Source: CAXBPY01 sp003455275 (GTDB lineage Bacteria > Bacteroidota > Bacteroidia > Chitinophagales > UBA10324). Taken from it: DNA of 41,809 nt. Below are positions 34,605 through 41,244 of this stretch, piece by piece. The stretch is from NCBI GenBank assembly GCA_963977675.1, contig CAXBPY010000021.1, positions 1 to 41,809 of the forward strand, written 5' to 3'. The position numbers were made by a program, and so were the translations under genes. The notes beneath the pieces were generated by a model. The model was not told the DNA's origin, made no database searches, and worked only from the letters and a program-made list of their open reading frames with translations. Numbering within the stretch: position 1 is the stretch's first letter; the number at the start of each line of letters is the position of its first letter.

Positions 34605-36383
34605 TTATTCAGTCTTTGAAGATCGATTCATTAGATCGCGGATGTACTTAACAGGAATACTTCCGTATGACAAAAATTTTTCATTAAAATCTTTAAGAGA
34701 AAATGAAGCACCATTTGTTTTCTTATACTCTTCACGAAGGTTATAAATTTCTTCGTACCCATTGAAATAACAGCAAAGCTGAGTTTGAGTAAGTGTGGCT
34801 CTTTTCCATTTACCATGAGCCTCTGCATCCGTTTGAAACCCTTCCTGTGTCATTAATTTAATTGCATCTTCTTCGCTCATATTAAGGCATTGAATACTAT
34901 AATCAAGAATTGTATTTAAAGTTGACCGTAAATGCCATTTATAATACATCAGCCACATTTCAGGCGAGTTGTTTCCATATCCCTCTTCGAGCATCATTCT
35001 TTCTCCATAAACTGCCCAACCTTCAATCATCGTGTTGTTCTGGAAAACAGATTTGATAATGTCTGTTGTCTTGTTTGAGTAAACCAATTGAGTATAATGG
35101 CCCGGAATTGCTTCATGAATATTTAAGATTTGAAGAATAAAATTATTGTATTCACGCAGGTAACTCTCAGCTTCCTCAGATGTGTAACCATCCAATGGCG
35201 TTACATTATAAAAGGTCTTTGCATTTTTATCAAAAGGTCCGGGTGCATTGATACTTGCACCAGCGCCTCCTCCTCGCATATACACAGGAGTTTCGCGAAC
35301 CACAAGCGGTTTTGTTGGGTCTAAAGTGAGTAAGTTTTTGGTTTTAATAAATTTCTCAAGTTCCGGAATCTGTGATGCAATCTGCGTAATGAAACTATCA
35401 GGCGAACAGTGCAGTGAACTCAGGGTATCAATCATCATTTTTACTGCGGCCAACTCTTCAGGCATTGGATTGTTTCCGAAATATTTTTTCCAGAGTTGAT
35501 GAGTGATTTTTGTCATCTCCGTTTGAATTTCCACTTTGTGCTCAACAGCCATTCTATAAATTTCTCCGGCTGTGTAGCGGCTTTGCATTTCAAATCCAAA
35601 CATTTTTTCATACAACTTTTTACCAATACGAAATGACCGGTAACTGCTAATATCTTTTGAAAATTGTTCCTGCAATCCTTGCAGAAAACTTATGTATTCG
35701 CGGATACCAGCAACTGCATTATTTAATCTTCGGGTGATTTCAAATCGTTCATTGTCCTGCAATTTGCTAGCTGCAATACTGTCTGGAATTGTATGTAAGA
35801 AAAGTTCAAGTGACCCCTGATTTTGAATTATTGCAAGCGCAGTATGTTCTTGAGTGGGGCGGCGGATATTGGCTTTAGCTGCTATATAATATTCGGGAAC
35901 AAAAAGTAACCGGTCATTGATCGTGCGTAAGCGGCCTTCGAGAGTTTTGGTTGTGTTCCCCAATATCAGATCAAAGCCTTCACCCACATTATATTCTGCG
36001 GGGTTCCACTCGTAGCTTTTGAAAACATAACACTGCCAGCTATAGTAGTCCATATAATTCTGCATGAGCCGCGCATCAACATAATTTTCAAAGGATATTT
36101 TTTTCCAATCGTATTTTTTCAAACTATCAGAAAGAATTTTATTCAATCGAATTTTGCGTTCCCGGTTTTCCCGTGAAGGAACATCAATGATGTTTTCATA
36201 ATCATGATTGCCAAGCTGAAGAGCCCAATCCGGGTTATTCTTCATCACGGTTTCAATAAACACTTTTTTAAATTTTTCGAATGCTGCGTTCTGAGGATAA
36301 CGATTCATTTTTTCACCGCATGAAATGAGTGAGAGAACAATAACGCTAAGTAATAAATAAAATGCTTTGTAGAAATGTTTCAT
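34605..36383 (-). CDS. DUF885 family putative zinc-dependent peptidase, lipoprotein
   Basis: 592 residues from the ATG at 36383; a TTG 66 bases earlier would put polar residues before the signal and is rejected. MKHFYKAFYLLLSVIVLSLISC is a lipoprotein signal with the lipidated cysteine at 22. The helical DUF885 fold carries the metallopeptidase-like motif NIHEAIPGHYTQ, with H423, E424 and H429, then MIEGWAVYGERMMLEEGY with the third ligand candidate glutamate. VYMRGGGAGASINAPGPFD and EAHGKWKRATLTQTQLCCYFNG are also family-like. The true substrate of DUF885 proteins is mostly unknown. Length is normal. It follows the DUF1003 gene by 74 bp on the same strand. Confidence 0.85.
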   Translation of the reverse strand: MKHFYKAFYLLLSVIVLSLISCGEKMNRYPQNAAFEKFKKVFIETVMKNNPDWALQLGNHDYENIIDVPSRENRERKIRLNKILSDSLKKYDWKKISFENYVDARLMQNYMDYYSWQCYVFKSYEWNPAEYNVGEGFDLILGNTTKTLEGRLRTINDRLLFVPEYYIAAKANIRRPTQEHTALAIIQNQGSLELFLHTIPDSIAASKLQDNERFEITRRLNNAVAGIREYISFLQGLQEQFSKDISSYRSFRIGKKLYEKMFGFEMQSRYTAGEIYRMAVEHKVEIQTEMTKITHQLWKKYFGNNPMPEELAAVKMMIDTLSSLHCSPDSFITQIASQIPELEKFIKTKNLLTLDPTKPLVVRETPVYMRGGGAGASINAPGPFDKNAKTFYNVTPLDGYTSEEAESYLREYNNFILQILNIHEAIPGHYTQLVYSNKTTDIIKSVFQNNTMIEGWAVYGERMMLEEGYGNNSPEMWLMYYKWHLRSTLNTILDYSIQCLNMSEEDAIKLMTQEGFQTDAEAHGKWKRATLTQTQLCCYFNGYEEIYNLREEYKKTNGASFSLKDFNEKFLSYGSIPVKYIRDLMNRSSKTE

Positions 36384-36457
36384 CCTTATTGCGTGGCTAA
36401 ATGTAGAGAAACATTTTTCATGCAAATGGGAAGTTGTATTAATGGACAAAAATTATG

Positions 36458-37150
36458 TCAGCTGGTTTTCAACTTCTCCAGAGTTTCCTGCATGAGCTCA
36501 AATTGCAATTGCTGCACTTCAAGCAATCGAGACCAACGCTCTTTTAACAATCGATCAAGCTTTTCATTTAATGAGCTGATTTCAATTTCTGCCTTCATGT
36601 TCACGGCATAATCATGCTGCGAGCGCAAGCGGTCTTTTGCTTCCTGCCTGTTCTGACTCATCATAATAATTGGCGCTTGCAATGCAGCGATGCACGACAA
36701 CATAAGATTGAGTAAAATGAAAGGATAGGGATCCGCCGGATTTGAGGAGAATGAGTTATAGGTGATCCAGGCTGTAAGGATGATTCCGAAAGAAATAATG
36801 AAACGCCAGCTTCCACCGAAAGATGCAATGCGGTCAGAAAGTTTTTCGCTGAATGAAAGATGCGTTTGAAATTCCTTAGTTATATCTCTCGAAATTTTTT
36901 GCTCCGCTTCAACAGCTTTGCTGATAATATTTTCAAGCTCACTCAACTCACTCACTTCCTTTTGAATAATTTTTTCAAAAAGTTTTTTTCTGAATTTGCG
37001 AAGCACATCGGTGCTTACATAATCGCCCGGCTGAATGTTTTTGTTCTCTTCTATTATCAACTCTGAAAGATTCGAAGAAAGATCAGAGAACAATACACAT
37101 TCATTTACCGGTTTTTCTTCTCCGGTAATGGCACATTTTACTTTTTCCAT
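36458..37150 (-). CDS. DUF1003 membrane protein
   Basis: 230 residues. The N-terminus holds a short CxxT-like start (KCAITGEEKPVNEC) that may bind metal, followed by a helical segment. Two membrane helices lie at about 115-133 and 143-163, joined by a short loop (NSFSSNPADPYPF), then the family hallmark LSCIAALQAPIIMMSQNRQE followed by KDRLRSQHDYAVNMKAEIEI. The last 45 residues are a predicted coiled coil (EKLDRLLKERWSRLLEVQQL). The function of DUF1003 is unknown. ATG start. A 7-bp repeat array lies 37 bp before it. Confidence 0.88.
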   Translation of the reverse strand: MEKVKCAITGEEKPVNECVLFSDLSSNLSELIIEENKNIQPGDYVSTDVLRKFRKKLFEKIIQKEVSELSELENIISKAVEAEQKISRDITKEFQTHLSFSEKLSDRIASFGGSWRFIISFGIILTAWITYNSFSSNPADPYPFILLNLMLSCIAALQAPIIMMSQNRQEAKDRLRSQHDYAVNMKAEIEISSLNEKLDRLLKERWSRLLEVQQLQFELMQETLEKLKTS

Positions 37151-37186
37151 TTAAAGAAATTTGTTTGCGAAAATTAGAGGAAGTGC

Positions 37187-37221
37187 AATTGACAAATGAC
37201 AATTGACAATTGACAATGAAT
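37187..37221. repeat. Heptanucleotide repeat AATTGAC, about five units
   Basis: AATTGAC (37187), AAATGAC (37194), AATTGAC (37201), AATTGAC (37208), then AATGAAT. Three units are identical. It fills the centre of the 117-bp gap between pdxH and the DUF1003 gene, both on the minus strand. Confidence 0.85.
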
Positions 37222-37267
37222 AACGCTTAATAATATTTCCGTTCAATGAAATGAACGGCAATTACAA

Positions 37268-37933
37268 CTAAGGAGACAGTCGCTCTATATCCCACCTGGT
37301 TTTTCCGTGATGAGTGTAACGAATTCTATCATGAAGCCGTGAGGTTCTTCCCTGCCAGAATTCAATTGTGTGAGGAATCACCTTGTAGCCACCCCAATAC
37401 TTAGGCATCGGAATTCCTGCCTGACCGGCAGACAGGTCTTTTCCGGAATATTTTTTTTCCAACTCTGAATATTTGTTGTCAAGTTCTTCGCGTGTGATGA
37501 CGGTTGATTGCGCTGATGCAAGCGCACCGAGTTGACTGCCGTGCGGACGAGAATGAAAATATTGTTCTGATTCTTTCTTCGTAATTTTTTCTACTCTGCC
37601 TTCAATGCGAACTTGCCGCTGCATTTCTCTCCAGAAAAAAACCATTGCTGCATACGGATTCCAGGTGAGTTCCTTTCCCTTTCGGCTTTCGTAGTTGGTG
37701 AAAAAAATAAAAGCATCGTGTTCAATTCCTTTCAGTAACATCACTCTTGCTGATGGCTTGAAGTCAACCATAGTAGTTGCGAGAACAAATGCATTCGGTT
37801 CGTGCACTTTTGCTTTTTGCGCTTCATCAAACCATTTCTGAAATTGAATGATTGGATTCTTGTCAACCTGCGATTCGAGCAGTTCGCCTTTTGAATAATC
37901 TTCGCGTAAGTCGCTGAGTTTTTTTTCTGTCAT
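37268..37933 (-). CDS. pdxH: Pyridoxine/pyridoxamine 5'-phosphate oxidase PdxH
   Basis: 221 residues. This FMN enzyme oxidises pyridoxine or pyridoxamine phosphate to pyridoxal phosphate. Key segments: PNAFVLATTMVDFKPSARVM and LLKGIEHDAFIFFTNYESRKG (FMN contacts), WREMQRQVRIEGRVEKI, SRPHGSQLGALASAQS, and the C-terminal YWGGYKVIP, IEFWQGRTSRLHDRI and WDIERLSP. All are intact and length is close to normal. Residues about 167-173 (LSAGQAG) form a small extra stretch in the variable loop before IPMPKYWGG, where most family members have only a few residues; its DNA is a 21-nt palindrome. ATG start. Confidence 0.93.
   Translation of the reverse strand: MTEKKLSDLREDYSKGELLESQVDKNPIIQFQKWFDEAQKAKVHEPNAFVLATTMVDFKPSARVMLLKGIEHDAFIFFTNYESRKGKELTWNPYAAMVFFWREMQRQVRIEGRVEKITKKESEQYFHSRPHGSQLGALASAQSTVITREELDNKYSELEKKYSGKDLSAGQAGIPMPKYWGGYKVIPHTIEFWQGRTSRLHDRIRYTHHGKTRWDIERLSP
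37416..37436. repeat. Palindromic element inside pdxH
   Basis: CCTGCCTGACCGGCAGACAGG: 8-bp arms with one G-T wobble around a 5-nt centre. It encodes DLSAGQAG in a variable loop of PdxH. The sequence resembles CCTGCC/GGCAGG palindromes that I recall being scattered in Bacteroidota genomes. Confidence 0.5.
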
Positions 37934-37963
37934 GATTTACGATGCGAAAATAAGAATACAATG

Positions 37964-38050
37964 GAACGCAGATTATGCAGATCCTTATGATTTATTATGA
38001 TAGCTAAAAAAAATCTGCGCTCATCATGACAATCAGCGCAATCAGCGTTC
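37964..38050. repeat. Inverted repeat built from 9-bp tandem units, between polA and pdxH
   Basis: The left arm 37964-37982 (GAACGCAGATTATGCAGAT) and right arm 38032-38050 (ATCAGCGCAATCAGCGTTC) are inverted copies at 15 of 19 positions. Each arm is itself two 9-mers (e.g. AATCAGCGC then AATCAGCGT). It resembles GCAGATT/AATCTGC-type intergenic repeats. It lies 31 bp before the pdxH start. Confidence 0.6.
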
Positions 38051-38070
38051 TATTTTTTCACATCTGTATT

Positions 38071-38094
38071 CCCAATAACCCAATCAACCAATAA
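38071..38094. repeat. Octanucleotide repeat CCCAATAA, three units
   Basis: CCCAATAA, CCCAATCA, ACCAATAA in phase, directly downstream of the polA stop. The 8-bp period differs from the 7-bp arrays elsewhere. Confidence 0.55.
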
Positions 38095-38106
38095 CCTGCT
38101 GCTCAC

Positions 38107-40962
38107 TCAATGCGCATCCAACCAATTCTCTCCTATCCCTACTCCTACTTCAATGGGCACATTGAGTTCAATGGCGTGAATCATTTTGTCTTTGATAATT
38201 GCGGTGATGGTTTCCACTTCTGATTTGTGTGCATCGAACACCAACTCGTCGTGCACTTGCAAAGTCATTTTCGATTTGAAGTTTTGCTTGCGAAACTCTT
38301 TCTGAATATTAATCATCGCCACCTTAATCATATCTGCCGCCGAGCCCTGTATGGGCGCGTTAATGGCGTTGCGCTCCGCGAAGCCGCGCACAGTTTGATT
38401 GGCGGAGTTGATGTCGCGCAGTTTTCTTCTTCTGCCTAAAACAGTTTGCACATAACCATGCTCGCGCGCGAACTGAATATTGTCGCTCATGAGTTGGCGC
38501 ACTCCCGGAAATTTTAAATTGTAGTTGTCAATAATTTCTTTGGCTTCGGTGCGCGTGATGCGAAGTGTTTGCGAGAGACCGAATGCGGTTTGCCCGTAAG
38601 CGATTCCGAAGTTCACGGCTTTCGCCTTGCCTCGCATTTCGCGCGTTACTTCTTCGAGCGGAACATTAAAAACTTGCGATGCAGTGGCGGAGTGAATATC
38701 GAGCCCGTCGTTAAATGCCTTAATCATGTTCGGGTCCTGACTGAGACCGGCAATGATGCGCAACTCAATTTGCGAATAGTCGGCGCTGAGAATTACATAG
38801 TCGCTGCTGCGCGGAATAAATGCTTTGCGAATTTCTCTTCCGCGTTCTGTTCTGATTGGAATGTTTTGAAAATTTGGGTCGGTGCTGCTGAGGCGACCTG
38901 TTGCCGCCACCGCCTGATTGAATGAGGTATGCACGCGCTCCGTTTTGCGATTGATAAGCGCAGGAATAGCATCCACATAAGTTGATTTCAGTTTGGTGAA
39001 CTCGCGGTAATCGAGCAGGTGCGCGAGTATGGGAAAGTCGCCCTGTATGCGCGAGATGGTGTCTTCGTCGGTGCTGTATTGTCCGGTCTTGGTTTTTTTT
39101 CCTTCGTAAGGAATTTTCATTCGCTCGAAAAGCACTTCGCCGAGTTGCTTGGGCGATGCGATGTTGAAGCGCACTCCGGCATCGGCATAAATTTTTTCTT
39201 CCGTTTCTTTTATTTCTTCATCGAGCTGTCGCGAATAGTTGTTCAGAAATTCTTTGTCAATCGCCGCGCCTTCAAACTCCATATCGCAGAGCACTTCCAT
39301 CACCGGCATTTCCACTTCGCGAAAAAGTTTTTCTACTTCTGTTTCAATCAACTTCGGTGCAAATAATTTTTCCAACTGCAGTGTGATGTCGGCATCTTCG
39401 GCTGCGTAGTCGCTCACCTTCTGCACATCCACATCGCGCATGCTGAGTTGTTTTTTTCCAACACCAATTAATTCTTTAATGCTAACCGGTTTGTAGTTGA
39501 AGTAAGTTTCCGATAAGTAATCCATGCCGTGGCGCAGGTCGGGTTCGAGCAAGTAATGCGCGAGCATGGTGTCGAACAATTTTCCTTTCACCTGAATATT
39601 ATACCAGCGAAGAATGAGCATGTCATACTTTATGTTCTGACCGCTCTTGCCAATGTTTTCATTTTCAAGAATGGGTTTAAAGCGGTCGAGCAGTTGCTGC
39701 GCTTCGGTTTGATTGGCAGGAACAGGAACATAGTAAGCAGTGCCCGGTACCAGCGCGAACGACAAGCCGACAATCTCTGCATCATTTGCATCCACTCCTG
39801 TTGTTTCGCTATCGAAACAAAATTCTTTCGCAGAAGAAAGCAACTGTAACAGTTCACTCAACTTCTTTTCATCATCCACTAAAATGTAATTGTGTTCAGT
39901 GTCGGCAATTGTTTTTAAATTTTTCGGAACACCTTCTTCACCGGTTTCTTCCGAAGCAATTTCATTTCCGAATAAATCGCGCTGCGCACCGGTTTCGGGT
40001 TTTGAATTTCCTGTTTCTTGTTTCGAGTTTGTAGTTTCTTGTTTTGTTGCTGTTACACTTCCACCCACCGAAAACTTTTCTCCCAAAATTCTTTTACCCA
40101 AAGTGCGAAACTCCAGCTCGTTGAAAATCTCTGCGAGTTTCTCGCGGTTCGGTTCTTCCATCTCGAAGTTGTGCGCATCCCAGTCAATGGGCACATTCAA
40201 AATAATGGTGGCGAGTTTTTTCGAGAGCACTGCTTTGTCCTTGTGCTCTTCCACTTTCTCTTTCAGTTTTCCTTTCAGTTGCGCGGTGTTCGCAATCAGG
40301 TTTTCTACCGAGCCAAATTCCTTCACCAATTTTTTCGCAGTCACTTCGCCCACACCCGGTATGCCGGGAATATTATCCACCGCATCGCCCATCAGCCCGA
40401 GTATGTCCTTCACCTGGTCAATGTTTTCAATCTCCCACTTCGCTTTTATTTCTGCTTCGCCCAGTATCTGTTCCGCGTTGCCGAAAGCGGGCGGCTTCCA
40501 GATAAAAATATTTTCGCTCACGAGCTGACCGTAATCTTTATCGGGCGTAACCATGTAAACCTTGAAATCTTTTTTCTCCGCCATCTTAGCGAGCGTGCCA
40601 ATCACATCATCGGCTTCGTAACCGCTGCACTCAATGAGCGGAATGTTGAACGCGTGAATAATATCCTTGATGTAGGGCACCGCGAAAGTGATGTCTTCGG
40701 GCGCTTCCTGCCGGTTGGCTTTGTAGTCGGCGAAGTCGGTGTGGCGCTCGGTTGGCTCAATGGTATCGAAGCACACCGCAATGTGCGAGGGCTTTTCTTT
40801 TTTAATAAGGTCGAGCAGCGTGTTGGTGAAACCCTGAATGGCTGAAGTGTTTTGCCCCTTCGAATTCACCAGAGGATTTTTTGCAAACGCATAGTAAGCG
40901 CGAAAGATGAGCGCGAATGCATCAAGCAGAAAAAGTCGTTTATCGTTTTCGTTTCCGGACAT
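38107..40962 (-). CDS. polA: DNA polymerase I with both exonuclease domains
   Basis: 951 residues. Domain order: 5'-3' exonuclease/flap nuclease (about 8-300; LFLLDAFALIFRAYYAF, GYEADDVIGTLA, GDAVDNIPGIPGVG), a variable linker (about 300-355), 3'-5' exonuclease (about 360-545; FDSETTG, GQNIKYDML and YAAEDADITLQL keep the acidic metal ligands, so proofreading is probably active), and the polymerase core with motif A LSADYSQIELRI, motif B REMRGKAKAVNFGIAYG and motif C LQVHDELVFDAH. It works in repair and Okazaki-fragment processing. The linker holds a 7-residue repeat (KQETTNS, KQETGNS, KPETG at about 307-325) encoded by a 7-bp DNA repeat. ATG start, with another heptad array touching the start. 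Confidence 0.96.
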   Translation of the reverse strand: MSGNENDKRLFLLDAFALIFRAYYAFAKNPLVNSKGQNTSAIQGFTNTLLDLIKKEKPSHIAVCFDTIEPTERHTDFADYKANRQEAPEDITFAVPYIKDIIHAFNIPLIECSGYEADDVIGTLAKMAEKKDFKVYMVTPDKDYGQLVSENIFIWKPPAFGNAEQILGEAEIKAKWEIENIDQVKDILGLMGDAVDNIPGIPGVGEVTAKKLVKEFGSVENLIANTAQLKGKLKEKVEEHKDKAVLSKKLATIILNVPIDWDAHNFEMEEPNREKLAEIFNELEFRTLGKRILGEKFSVGGSVTATKQETTNSKQETGNSKPETGAQRDLFGNEIASEETGEEGVPKNLKTIADTEHNYILVDDEKKLSELLQLLSSAKEFCFDSETTGVDANDAEIVGLSFALVPGTAYYVPVPANQTEAQQLLDRFKPILENENIGKSGQNIKYDMLILRWYNIQVKGKLFDTMLAHYLLEPDLRHGMDYLSETYFNYKPVSIKELIGVGKKQLSMRDVDVQKVSDYAAEDADITLQLEKLFAPKLIETEVEKLFREVEMPVMEVLCDMEFEGAAIDKEFLNNYSRQLDEEIKETEEKIYADAGVRFNIASPKQLGEVLFERMKIPYEGKKTKTGQYSTDEDTISRIQGDFPILAHLLDYREFTKLKSTYVDAIPALINRKTERVHTSFNQAVAATGRLSSTDPNFQNIPIRTERGREIRKAFIPRSSDYVILSADYSQIELRIIAGLSQDPNMIKAFNDGLDIHSATASQVFNVPLEEVTREMRGKAKAVNFGIAYGQTAFGLSQTLRITRTEAKEIIDNYNLKFPGVRQLMSDNIQFAREHGYVQTVLGRRRKLRDINSANQTVRGFAERNAINAPIQGSAADMIKVAMINIQKEFRKQNFKSKMTLQVHDELVFDAHKSEVETITAIIKDKMIHAIELNVPIEVGVGIGENWLDAH
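39989..40044. repeat. Heptanucleotide repeat array inside the polA reading frame, eight units
   Basis: Plus-strand 7-mers in perfect phase: CCGGTTT, CGGGTTT, TGAATTT, CCTGTTT, CTTGTTT, CGAGTTT, GTAGTTT, CTTGTTT. All eight end in TTT. On the coding strand they read AAACAAG-like, and three units make seven codons, giving the protein repeat KQETxNS in the linker between exonuclease domains. Confidence 0.85.
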
Positions 40963-40965
40963 GAG

Positions 40966-40993
40966 TTGTGAATGGTGAATTGTGAATGGTGAG
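40966..40993. repeat. Heptanucleotide repeat immediately upstream of polA
   Basis: TTGTGAA, TGGTGAA, TTGTGAA, TGGTGAG, that is a 14-bp unit twice. On the polA strand: CTCACCA, TTCACAA, TTCACCA, TTCACAA, and the next 7-mer CTCATGT contains the polA ATG. Confidence 0.85.
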
Positions 40994-41014
40994 TGTTGGA
41001 AGGCGAAAGTAAAA

Positions 41015-41040
41015 AGTTAGTGCGGTCTGTCACACTAACT
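41015..41040. promoter_or_regulatory. Inverted repeat upstream of polA, operator-like
   Basis: AGTTAGTG (41015-41022) and CACTAACT (41033-41040) are perfect 8-bp inverted copies 10 bp apart, about 53 bp before the polA ATG. It could bind a dimeric regulator or form a small hairpin; no regulator can be named. Confidence 0.35.
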
Positions 41041-41044
41041 CAAT

Positions 41045-41179
41045 GTCATTCTGAACTTGTCGAAGAATAGTCGAAGAATTATTTGGGCGTGCCACCATTT
41101 TTTTGATTACAAAAAAATGCTGTCGTGCTTTTCACTGCAATCTTTTTGTGATTACACAAAAAGGATTTTCGTTGCAATC
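41045..41179. repeat. Composite intergenic repeat region (dispersed-repeat-like)
   Basis: Left part: GTCATTCTGAACTTGTCGAAG followed by GTCGAAGAAT twice at 41059 and 41070. Right part: two perfect 9-bp inverted repeats with the same ATTA loop (41097-41118, ATTTTTTTG/CAAAAAAAT; 41142-41163, CTTTTTGTG/CACAAAAAG), and a direct repeat TTTTCACTGCAATC (41129) / TTTTCGTTGCAATC (41166). I see no gene between 40963 and 41244. Confidence 0.55.
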
Positions 41180-41244
41180 ACTCACGCGAGCAACGCTAAA
41201 TCGTAAGCGAGAAATATTTTGAGAAGTGAATTTTTCTTTAGCAA

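Noticed and set aside
36384..36449. Longer N-terminus for the DUF885 gene from a TTG at 36449
   Set aside because: It would place 22 polar residues before an excellent lipoprotein signal; the ATG at 36383 is better. The same reasoning was used for starts at 8306, 20524, 21575 and 34342.
39890..40845. Long plus-strand open frames opposite polA (212 and 275 codons)
   Set aside because: They are antisense to a fully conserved polA frame, have no recognisable domains and reflect the GC-richer codon use of polA.
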